From assembly GCF_022376445.1 (NCBI RefSeq), contig NW_025954995.1:186001-250000 (forward strand): DNA of 64,000 bases, given 5' to 3'. The notes under the pieces are model-generated. The model did no database searches. It saw only the letters and a program-made list of their open reading frames with translations, and was not told where the DNA came from. This document shows, piece by piece, positions 34,651 to 42,992 of the stretch (positions within the stretch are counted from its first letter, which is position 1; each line of letters begins with the position of its first letter). This DNA is from Fomitopsis serialis (lineage: Eukaryota > Basidiomycota > Agaricomycetes > Polyporales > Fomitopsidaceae). The translations under genes and the position numbers were made by a program.

Positions 34651-34692
34651 TTACCCGCACTCGTGCAGGCAGCGCGAAAGGGGGTAAAATAC
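34651..34692 (-). repeat. right terminal inverted repeat (42 bp), palindrome copy 30
   Basis: Complement of 19,847-19,888 with one mismatch in 42. It includes the hybrid palindrome in which one arm reads GCGCGAAAGGGGGTAA instead of GCGCGAGTGCGGGTAA, so the asymmetry is shared by both ends and is not random decay. Confidence 0.93.
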
Positions 34693-34869
34693 ACCGTTAA
34701 AACGGGAAAATGGGGGGTCGGTGCGCTCACGTCATTCTATCAATGATACTCTCATCCTATGAGTTTGTTAAATTTCACATATATGTCACGTGAAACGTGG
34801 TGGGCGTTGTTGTGTACGAACACGCACACTGCGAATATAAATCCCTCCGCACCGTCTCTCCTAACCAAT

Positions 34870-36640
34870 GATGATTCCCTCCACCGTTCTGTATACTTCC
34901 TATGCTATCTTTCCTAAGGAGTTGGGTCACCGTCTTGGACAGCCTTGGAACTTGGTCACTCAGTCATCAAACAAATTGTTTCCTGTTCCCATCCATCTCT
35001 CTACCTCATAATTGATTTCAAGGCAAATGCAGGGTGATCTGCGTGCAGGGAAAATCATTGGCTTGGTACTCGGCACCCCTTGTCCATAACAGACTCCAAT
35101 CACAGGCATATATTGGGTACCTGCAATGCACTGAGCTAGATGTGACGGACTTCCTAGTCAGTGCCGCTGACCCTATTATTCTCGAGGAGAGGATGAGCTT
35201 CGCTCAAGGACTGTGTCTTTTCTGATACTATTATTTATTTGTTCTGACATAGCTATGTACATGACTTCAAAGGCCCATGCAGAGGAAGAAGGGCTTGTTG
35301 GGTGCTTAGGTGTCCAAGATCAACAGCATAGTCTGTCAAATTCATCTCGTGCTTGTGCGATATCATTCTGCGTGATGTTGTACACACTCTCCGTGCATCC
35401 TGTGATTAGACAGGTGCCCATGTGTGCCCTTGCTTTGAGTCGTCGTTATCTGCATGTCATGAAGACCTTCGCAATCCAACTCACTGGATGGGGGTGGGAT
35501 AAGAGGGAGCTTCATATGCTCATGCACAAGTAACAAAGCACTCTGAGCACGCACCACTACACGCTCATACAAATGCCACATAAATGGCCTAAGCTAATAA
35601 TTCCGCCCCATGCAAGTCTTGTAGACAGCTGTGTAAAATCATTCAATTCCTCACGTACAGTCTCTGGGTTCTCTCAAATAAATTGGGCGCGACTCGTGTG
35701 GAATTATGCTCCTTGCACAGTGCCATGATAGGGCTCACGAGAGGTGTCCATGAAGTCGGAGGCAATGCTATGCAATCATACTCAGGCCAGAGTGTCCAGA
35801 AGTCAATCTCTCATCTTCAAGGGAATATCCGCCAGCTCTATAAGTACATCCATGTTGTTTAGAGCTACAGAGCTATGCTCAGCCACAGTCCGTGCAGTGC
35901 TTGACAAACATTCTTGGCTTTTGTGCAAAACTCCTCATACAGTCCAAATCCTGCTCACCTCAGTTGGAGGCCACATAGTAGTTGGCTGGGTTTCTGGAAC
36001 AAACATGTCTATTATTGTCACTCTCACAACTTGGCAATCCATTCTTTAAGGCTCCGTGACCCAGTCTTCCATGTTCTCTGCCGCACACATCAATTCATTC
36101 CCAAGTCCCACTTCTCTCTTTTTCAAATCCTTCTGTTCATACCAACACTGCAAAATGGCAATGATTGTGACCTCTCCTGGTACTCAAGTTCAGATATCTT
36201 TCCTGACCTTTCCTCCAACTCCAACATCCTCATGTAGTCTACATCATTGACTGTTTGCAGCCTTACCAAGTTTGGGTGTTGGCTGTAGGCCTCTGCACTT
36301 TGGGTGTTGGGCTTTGTTGACAGCTCATCATAATAACCTTCTCACTGAAGCTGAGCAAAAAAAACTGGACTTGGCTGGACACCACTGCATCTCGCAATTT
36401 ACGGGAGCATGGCCACAATGATACGGGAGGTTAAACACTGACAGAGCTCATGAGCAAATGTCACAGCTGTCACGCGGGTAAAAATGCAAGCTGTGTAGTG
36501 GGGAATCCTAGCGGATACCAGGTGTTCTCATTGTCTCTGCTCAGTTTCAAGTGCACGACCACCTGCGCTCTGTTGTCTCATACTGTTTGTTCTGTGTGCG
36601 CGGTGCCTTAATCAGTGAATTCCTTTCGCTGTACAGTGTA
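34870..36640. other. CpG-depleted decayed DNA, right flank
   Basis: Composition matches 12,700-15,236: few CG, many TG/CA, only short frames. No gene or specific element was recognised. It is probably the continuation of the decayed segment interrupted by the palindrome-bearing DNA. Confidence 0.55.
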
Positions 36641-37300
36641 CTTTACATCTCCCAGTAGTGCTTACATCTCCTGGTAGTTGACTGACTTGTTCCAGGATTT
36701 ATCTGTGCAAGCACAAATGGCCTGGAGGCGATGTGCGACAGCATGCATGGGTGGTTGCAAAGTCCAGTTCTGTTTCCAAAAAGGCTCAATATATGCCCGA
36801 TATCGTGCTCTGTGCGACAAGCTAACCCAGTCACTGCAAGCTCTGTTGCTCTGGACTGAGTCTGTCTTTTTTGGAGTGCACACGACTGCACACTCCTGCT
36901 GGGAAGCAGACTTGGTGGAAACAAGCGTGAACAGTACAGCCGTGAAGGAGAGTTTTGCTGAACGTGACAGCCAAGCCTCAATGCAAGGACGAGCACTGTA
37001 GAGAACTGTCTTGTTCTGCTCTTTTCTGTGCACTTGTTCTTGAGTTGTCCTGAATCGTTGTGTCCTGAAATCCACAGCTTCTTGGTTCTCACTCTTGTGC
37101 TGTGAGCTGTGAGTTGACAGTGCAGTTGTCTGAGTGGCTGTTTTTGCAGTTGGGGCTGCGTACGTGAGTAGTGGGTGTGCTAGAGCTCAGTTGCTGTGTG
37201 CTGTGTTCCGCGTGAGTGGGCAGTGTTCCAGTGTGAGTAGAGAGTTTGAAACAGTGAGTTGGACAAGTGTGCGGAGAAGACTGTGAGACGTTGGTTACGA
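36640..37300. other. unassigned, possible decayed repeat
   Basis: Overlapping minus-strand frames at 36,643-37,092 reach 149 codons but show no known domain. The base composition is intermediate. It leads into the inverted repeat at 37.3 kb. Confidence 0.3.
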
Positions 37301-37304
37301 GTAC

Positions 37305-37570
37305 AGGAGAGCTGACCTGAGAAAACACAAGTCACTGTTGGCAGTCCAGCGACCTGTGCAAAACACAAGGAGAGTTCGCAGGACAGACACTGCTTGCTGT
37401 GTGCGTGGTGGGTGGAGAGTTCGTTGGCTCGCAGGGCTCGCAGACTCACTCTCCACGCCACCGACGCACAGAGCAAACAGTGTGTCCTTTGGAACTCTCC
37501 TTGTGTTTTTCGCAGGCTGCTGAACTGCCAACAGCGACTTTGTTTTCTCAGGGAGTACGTTTGTGGCTTG
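37305..37570. repeat. long near-perfect inverted repeat (about 130-bp arms, almost no loop)
   Basis: The sequence TGAGAAAACACAAGTC near 37,320 through CACAAGGAGAGTTC (37,363-37,376) is matched in reverse complement by GAACTCTCCTTGTG (37,491-37,504) through to the TTTGTTTTCTCA block near 37,545. GTTGGCAGTCCAGC on the left is matched by GCTGAACTGCCAAC on the right. The centre is near 37,437. Such a cruciform-capable structure could act in replication slippage or as a small-RNA source. Confidence 0.85.
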
Positions 37571-37919
37571 AAGTGGACAGTGTGAACGTTGTAGGACACA
37601 AGTGTGAGTACTTGGTTGTTGGTAGGTAACTGAAACTGTGAGCCAGAACTTAGTGCCTAGTCCGAGTACGTAGAGCACAGAAACCAGTACGCACAAGCTA
37701 GAACACCGTACACAGTACCCGGTACCCAGTGCGTACTCAAAGTGCGTAGTCCTTGGGCCGTAGTACTGTGCTTAGGGTGAGCTCTTGACGTCCTGTAGAC
37801 ACGGACTTTGTGAGAGGGTGTACACAACTGTTTGAAGTGCAAGTAGGAGTGTGTACTTGCAGGCTCACAGTGTACTGTTCTTAGCTCCCACGTGTAGTGT
37901 AGAACCTAAGCTTGAACTC

Positions 37920-38190
37920 TGTACGTGTGAACTGTGGCCCCAAGCTCCCTGTGAAGTCTGTGCGTGTGAACTGCACCTCAGGGTCACAGTTCTGAGCTTA
38001 CAGTGAAGTCCACACGTGTGAACCCCTGGGCTGTGAACTCCCAGCCACAGTACACACGTGTGTGAACCCTGGCTCTCAGTCTGCACGTGTGAACCCCAGC
38101 CCACAGTTCACAGTACACACACGTGTGAACCGCAGTCTCCAGTCTCCAGCTCCCAGCTTTTAGCTTTTAGCTTTTAGCTTAGGTTAGGTG
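37920..38190. repeat. degenerate tandem repeats with CACGTGTGAAC units and TTTTAGC run
   Basis: The phrase ACGTGTGAAC recurs about seven times from 37,922 to 38,130 at irregular 30-50 bp spacing. An (AGCTTTT)n run follows at 38,150-38,180, just before the hammerhead region. Confidence 0.75.
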
Positions 38191-38247
38191 GTTTAATCGC
38201 CTGAACACGCCGCGAAGCGGCGTTAGACTGAGGAGGTGGCGGTAGGA

Positions 38248-38322
38248 GCCAAGGGACAAGAGCGCAGTGGGGATCCACAGCGCGACCCTTTCGGCTTATA
38301 TGCCTCATCAGGTCCCTTTGGC
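38248..38322 (-). ncRNA. hammerhead ribozyme, type I
   Basis: Read on the minus strand, all core elements are present in order. The stem I 5' strand is GCCAAAGGGAC and the core is CTGATGA. Stem II is GGC-ATATAA-GCC, followed by GAAA. Stem III begins GGG, has a GTGG-ATCC-CCAC tip, and closes with CTC. The cleavage triplet CTT follows, and the stem I 3' strand is GTCCCTTGGC. Predicted cleavage falls between 38,258 and 38,257. Stem I has one bulged A; stem III has a small internal loop. It lies on the same strand as the Penelope-like reverse transcriptase, as in other elements of this class, where it is thought to process the transcript. Confidence 0.9.
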
Positions 38323-38689
38323 ATTGTTTAGTCACGTTTACCTGTACAGTACCACAACAAGCCCGATTTGGGCAGGGTGACACATATCATCTTGCAAATG
38401 CTGCGATGTCCGTGATGGACTTCTTTTCTAGACCGAGCCGGATCCCGGCTGGAGTCGCTCTAGAACGCAGTGACGTCAGTAATCTAGAATCCAAGATCAG
38501 CGCTTATACCAGCGCCATGTGATCCTGTTCCGGAGTGGTCCGGACAGCGGGAGCGCCCGGAGGCTTCACTGGCTGCACGTGACCACGGCGGAGCCCGGGC
38601 GGAGCCCGGGTGACCGAAGGCACCTGACGCGTCACGTGATTAAACGTGACTCGCTCTAGGCCACACGTGATACCATCACGTGACTAGGC

Positions 38690-38815
38690 CCAGACTGGTC
38701 CGACCGTTAGCCAATTTGGTTAGGTACGGTTAGATTCGGTTAGGATTAGATTAGGGTTAGGATTAGGTAAGCGCGCCTGGTTAGGGTTTAGGTTAGCTAA
38801 TCCGACATTTGTCAG
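38690..38815 (+). repeat. interstitial degenerate telomere-like repeats
   Basis: Runs such as GGTTAGGATTAGATTAGGG, TTAGGATTAGG and GGTTAGGGTTTAGGTTAG resemble the fungal telomere unit TTAGGG. They lie between the hammerhead and the end of the Penelope-like coding region, consistent with attachment to telomeric DNA at some time. They could also be intrinsic to the element's 3' region. Confidence 0.7.
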
Positions 38816-39253
38816 CTGTACAGCAATACATCGATTAAGATGGATACGTACGTTAGGTCCGGTTAGGTCTCGGTAAGGTTCCTAACTACCCCGGTTAATA
38901 CCGTCTGTCGTGAATGACATAAACGTAGTACTTACAAGATGTGTACAATGCCTCGCAGGCAGGTTCCTCAAACGGAAAAGAGGATTCAATGAAGAAAGCG
39001 GACAAACAGTGGTGTTCACTTATGGAAACATCCACACCCGCTAAGGGAAGCACGTTGGCGGCTTCGGGAGTAGTTAAACTATTCGCTCAACTAGTGGATT
39101 CCGGGGAACACTTCCCTTGGACCACAGGCACTCGACTTAGAGATATTCTCCCTAGTGCTACCGCAGGCCCTCAGTCTTTTTGTGTCGACGACACAACCAT
39201 CTAACTGAAAGCCACTCTCCCATCTTCACACAATCGCCGTCCTACTGCAGCTC
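38816..39253. other. 3' untranslated region of the Penelope-like element
   Basis: An 87-codon frame (38,941-39,204, plus strand) has no known domain and is probably chance. The interval separates the telomere-like repeats from the reverse transcriptase stop. Confidence 0.45.
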
Positions 39254-42200
39254 CTAGAAGCCGCCGTACCGCCAAGCGGGGGGAACGGGGGATGAGCGCC
39301 GATGAACCATTATCACATCGTCATCCGAGTCGTCCCTTTGAGGGGGACCATCACGATGTAGAAATTCATCGACGGAAGCAGAAAGCGTCGTGTCCAACTT
39401 AGGCACAGGCCCAGTGGAAGGACCCGCCTCTGGGACGTCTTCTGAGTCGGCGGCCTTAGCGACCGGCTCAAAGTAGTCTTCCAGGACGGTTTGAGCGACG
39501 CGCTCATCCATCTGCTCAAGAACGATTTTCTTCCAAAGAGTTGAAAGGTCGAAGAGATTACGAGTGCGTTTGCGACTCGTGATTAATCGACGATTTAAGA
39601 TACTGCTCTTTCTAACGTCCGGCAAGGGCGGGCCATCGCGAAGCTCATCACTCCACGATATCACCCATTGAGGAAGATCCCCAAGGGTGTGCACATCCCT
39701 CACCGAAGGTCTCGGGAACTTCAGATTGAAGTCCGCACGGTCGGCGCGATCGCACCATTCCCGCCAGTACCCAAAAATCGCATCTTGAAGCTGCGAGGCA
39801 TGGAAATAGTTCCATGCGGTATTATACTCGGTCTTTAGGACAAGCACCTCATCGTGCTCAGCTGCTTTTTCACGCAGTCTATTTTCCCAACGCTTGTGGA
39901 GATTTTCCTTAAGCCAAGATATAACAACCTTTTGCGGATAACCACGCTTAATGTAAAGGGCAACCAGCCCTCTCATTGCATCCTCATAGTGTGACCACAG
40001 CGATGAGAGCGTAGCTAACCGTGACATCTCCCCAATAAACGTACCCCGCTTAACATCGAGCGGGTGGGAGGATATCCACGGAATTCTTTCCTGATGACTT
40101 TGCGCCTTGCGGTACGGCATATGCTGCAGGTTCCCCTGCCCGTCGCGGTAGAGGAGCATATCCAGAAATGCTTGGGACGTTTCAGACGCTTGCCATTCAA
40201 TCACACAGTTATCGTACTTGACTTTCTCCAGATGCGCTAACGCTTCATGCTCGCTATACGCGTAGACAATTGCTAGACAGTCGTCGATATACCGCCCATA
40301 AAAGGGCACGCAGGGGTCGTTCATAATACCTACTTTATCCTCGAAATAGCACCCATAAAGGTTAGCTAGATCGGGACTATCCGCGACCCCCATAGCGAGG
40401 CCGCGTAGTTGACGGTAATATTTACCCTGGAACTGTGTGACAAGCTTCGTATTTCCAATCTCCAAAGCGTCGCGGAAGACCTTTTGTTCCGCTGCGCCAC
40501 TTTCGTAGTCGCGATCGCTTCTATCACTCCAATAATATTGAAGGTACGCTAACTCTGCGATGAGCAGCGCCTTGTTAAGGTCGATATTAGGATAGAAGGC
40601 GACAACGTCCCCGGTTACAATATAAAACTTGCGTCCGGGTTGGAGGTGAAGCTTACTTAATTTTATCGCCAAGTCTTTGGTCCCGTGTATAACGGATGGC
40701 GCCGACGCAATGATCGGTTTAAGTTTCTTTGAGACAAATTTAGCTGCGGGATTCATGACGGCAGAGTGACATGGTATAATCGGACGAAAACCCGTCGGCG
40801 TCTTATGGATCTTAGGGATCACATAGAAGGCGGGTACCGAATGTTTACTCTTAGGCTTTGTAATTTTTGACCGCAAATACTTAGCCAGTTGTTTCCCTGC
40901 AGCGGGTACCCACTTGTCCGCGTCGGCGGCGAGTAGGTCCATTTGTGCACATTTAACGTCCAGTATAGCATCAGCTTCCGTCTCGCGCAGCGGTTCGTAA
41001 TCCGCGCGAGAGTTAAGAAGCACTAGACTTTTTTCTACTAACCAGGTTCGCTCTGACACCGCGATTCCCAGGTTCTTGTCGGTTCCCGTTATAACATAGT
41101 TATTCCGCAACAGGAAGTCTCGAATGGTCGGGGTGTGAGGACCGAGACGATTAAGGTAGGTCTTCACATCCTCGTCGGGGACTTTGGATATCGTGCTACG
41201 CACGAACTTCCTTCCCTCAACGAGTCCCAGTTCGAGATAATACGGTAACGTGGGCGGGGGATGCTCTTCCTGATTCTCATCAGGATCCTCGCCGCAATCG
41301 TAGTCTGGGTCGTAGAATTGATTTTTGCCTTCAAACTCAAATTTCAACCTCCAGCGCAAACGGCGCTGAAATTCCATCCATGAATCCCAAATAAGGGCGG
41401 ACTTAATAGGTTGATGATACATAAAGCGCATCCCGACGCTGAGTTGAAAAGCAATTTCATCGGGCAACGTTACACCAGGCGATCTATGGACGTAATACAT
41501 GAAGCGGGATGCTTCGACAATCTCCAGCGGAGTCCGACTGATTACATAATTGATAGCTCTAGGCAACGGGACTGTGAGAAAATAGTCCGGGAGGGAGGCG
41601 GCGTTGCCGAAGTGATACTCACCTCGATACGCGCTCACTTCGCCTTCCCCTTCCCCTTGTCCTGCTTCTTCGGCTTCGACGAGGAGGCCTTCGATGTCGA
41701 AGAAGACGGCTTGTTCTTTTTGAACTTCAAGCCCTTGAGCACGGATTCGCCGAATTTCGGTAAGTACCGAGATGGCGGCGGGAGATACGGAAGTACCTCT
41801 ACCTTCTTGCTCTGGGAAGAGTTCTGCGACGTTTTCTTGCCGTCGCGCTTCTCGCCCTTCTGGGAGATAAGCAGACAAAACGTTAGTCCGTGGGCGTCTG
41901 ATAAGGGAGGCGCTAACCTTCCCGGCGCCGGACTTCTTCTTGGCCGCAGCCGAAGAAGACGCGAGGCTCTTCCGAACCTCTTCTTTGACGCGCGCGTTGA
42001 TGATCTTCTCAATCGACGCCGAACTAGCGGTGTTCGGGGTCGAGCCGGAGGCATCCGCCATCACGACATCAGCGTTGCGCACGATCTCCTTCTTCTTCGC
42101 CAACTTGGCCGCTTCGGCCTGGTGCCGCCCTTCGACGAAGAGGCGGACACGTTCGACGTAGGAGGAGGCGTCTTCGAGACACTGCGTCCAAAGTTGGACG

Positions 42201-42373
42201 GCAATGGGATTCTCGACATATCCTCGGGGAACGAGATCGACGACGCCCGTATCGGCGTCGACGCGTCGGTCGTAGCGAGGCACACGCCCGCGTTGCCGAA
42301 GCTCCGCGTAGCGCGCGTTGATGACAGTTGCCATCACGCCATCGACCTTCTCTAATCCCAGGGATTCCCGCAA
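39254..42373 (-). CDS. Penelope-like reverse transcriptase, no GIY-YIG domain, intact
   Basis: The gene is a single uninterrupted frame of 1,039 codons. The first 350 residues are a basic/acidic N-terminal region with Ala/Ser/Lys-rich linkers. The reverse transcriptase core follows: VITGTDKNLGIAVSERTWLV, FYVIPKIHKTPTGFRPIIPC, FYIVTGDVVAFYPNIDLNKA (catalytic Asp-Val-Val-Ala-Phe-Tyr), LRGLAMGVADSPDLANLYG, and YGRYIDDCLAIV (YIDD, near residue 692). CVIEWQASETSQAFLDMLLY then SRLATLSSLWSHYEDAMRGL and GYPQKVVISWLKENLHKRWE are typical of the Penelope thumb region. No GIY-YIG endonuclease follows in the remaining 200 or so residues. The lack of internal stops or shifts in 3.1 kb suggests recent activity. 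Confidence 0.93.
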   Translation of the reverse strand: MRESLGLEKVDGVMATVINARYAELRQRGRVPRYDRRVDADTGVVDLVPRGYVENPIAVQLWTQCLEDASSYVERVRLFVEGRHQAEAAKLAKKKEIVRNADVVMADASGSTPNTASSASIEKIINARVKEEVRKSLASSSAAAKKKSGAGKVSASLIRRPRTNVLSAYLPEGREARRQENVAELFPEQEGRGTSVSPAAISVLTEIRRIRAQGLEVQKEQAVFFDIEGLLVEAEEAGQGEGEGEVSAYRGEYHFGNAASLPDYFLTVPLPRAINYVISRTPLEIVEASRFMYYVHRSPGVTLPDEIAFQLSVGMRFMYHQPIKSALIWDSWMEFQRRLRWRLKFEFEGKNQFYDPDYDCGEDPDENQEEHPPPTLPYYLELGLVEGRKFVRSTISKVPDEDVKTYLNRLGPHTPTIRDFLLRNNYVITGTDKNLGIAVSERTWLVEKSLVLLNSRADYEPLRETEADAILDVKCAQMDLLAADADKWVPAAGKQLAKYLRSKITKPKSKHSVPAFYVIPKIHKTPTGFRPIIPCHSAVMNPAAKFVSKKLKPIIASAPSVIHGTKDLAIKLSKLHLQPGRKFYIVTGDVVAFYPNIDLNKALLIAELAYLQYYWSDRSDRDYESGAAEQKVFRDALEIGNTKLVTQFQGKYYRQLRGLAMGVADSPDLANLYGCYFEDKVGIMNDPCVPFYGRYIDDCLAIVYAYSEHEALAHLEKVKYDNCVIEWQASETSQAFLDMLLYRDGQGNLQHMPYRKAQSHQERIPWISSHPLDVKRGTFIGEMSRLATLSSLWSHYEDAMRGLVALYIKRGYPQKVVISWLKENLHKRWENRLREKAAEHDEVLVLKTEYNTAWNYFHASQLQDAIFGYWREWCDRADRADFNLKFPRPSVRDVHTLGDLPQWVISWSDELRDGPPLPDVRKSSILNRRLITSRKRTRNLFDLSTLWKKIVLEQMDERVAQTVLEDYFEPVAKAADSEDVPEAGPSTGPVPKLDTTLSASVDEFLHRDGPPQRDDSDDDVIMVHRRSSPVPPAWRYGGF

Positions 42374-42904
42374 GTAGCGGACCTACCCAATATGCTTGTC
42401 CGCCCACCACCCTGCCGGCCATTTCCGCCCCAAAACCCACTCCCTGCCTATCTGGCCACATCATCTGACCTTTCCATCACGTTCAGCACCCCAGAAAACC
42501 CCCCTAGAGCATCCATCAGCTGCATTCCCAGCAACTGTGGTGAAGTCCCACCCCCCTGTCCTGTGGGGGGGCATGGGAGGTGGGGGGGGTTCACCTCATC
42601 CCCAAAAAAGGTCATGCTGCGTGGCATGTGCTGATCATGTGGTCTCTCAGCACTTCTAATGAGCCCTTAGGGGGGGCTCTCATTCCTCCTGTTTGCCATG
42701 TTGAAGCCAGAGCATGGTGTTGCCTGAGTGAAGGCAGGGGGGGAGGGGGGTTTCATCAGGAAAAATGACAATCCCTAGGTTAGCCAATATAGGGATCACA
42801 CATAGTTGATGTAGGCTCATTGCAATCCCCCCTGTGTATAGCATGCTTGCAGAATCTGTAGTAGTCTGTAGTGTGTCATAGTACCACCATGGTCGACGTA
42901 CACC
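42374..42904. other. G/C-run-rich flank of the retroelement
   Basis: Runs of six to eight G or C (near 42,550-42,590, 42,669 and 42,738-42,752) give G-quadruplex potential. No gene was recognised. It may contain the element's 5' region. Confidence 0.4.
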
Positions 42905-42992
42905 AGATGCTGGCATGCTCATGTATGAATACCTGTTGTTAGCACAAACAGGTCATACATAAATCCCAGTACTTACAATCCCCCTTCATGTA
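42905..42992 (+). repeat. diverged repeat, copy A (inverted relative to 46.1 kb)
   Basis: The stretch with GTATGAATACCTG, TTAGCACAAACAGGTCATAC, ATAAATCCCAGTACTTAC and TTCATGTATGAA aligns in reverse complement with about 46,110-46,208, at about 70-75% by eye. Each copy also has internal inverted repeats (TCATGTATGA). Confidence 0.7.

Larger units (their letters stand above)
19847..34692. mobile_element. 14.8-kb terminal-inverted-repeat element with two giant genes and about 20 palindromes
   Basis: The ends are 42-bp inverted repeats differing at one base (19,847-19,888 and 34,651-34,692). Similarity continues outward as CCCATTTT at about 19,833-19,840 and its complement at about 34,707-34,714. 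Inside are palindrome arrays next to each end, two long co-oriented genes (20,365-26,237 and 28,186-34,442), and a small TA-flanked MITE in the spacer. No reverse transcriptase, recognised DDE transposase, tyrosine recombinase, helicase or polymerase B was found by eye. No target-site duplication could be assigned. The flanks on both sides are CpG-poor decayed DNA, while the element itself is CpG-rich, so it looks recent. Confidence 0.75.
38150..42373 (-). mobile_element. Penelope-like retroelement, Coprina (endonuclease-deficient) type
   Basis: On the minus strand an intact reverse transcriptase gene is followed, about 0.9 kb downstream, by a hammerhead ribozyme and by degenerate TTAGGG-like repeats. 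Penelope-like elements are known to carry hammerhead motifs in their pseudo-LTRs, and the Coprina clade of fungi lacks GIY-YIG and is linked to telomeres. The outer borders are not resolved. I did not find a second pseudo-LTR copy upstream of 42,373. Confidence 0.7.

Noticed and set aside
42740..42770. A second Penelope pseudo-LTR hammerhead (CTGATGA on the minus strand)
   Set aside because: No stem II or GAAA follows the CTGATGA within the needed distance.
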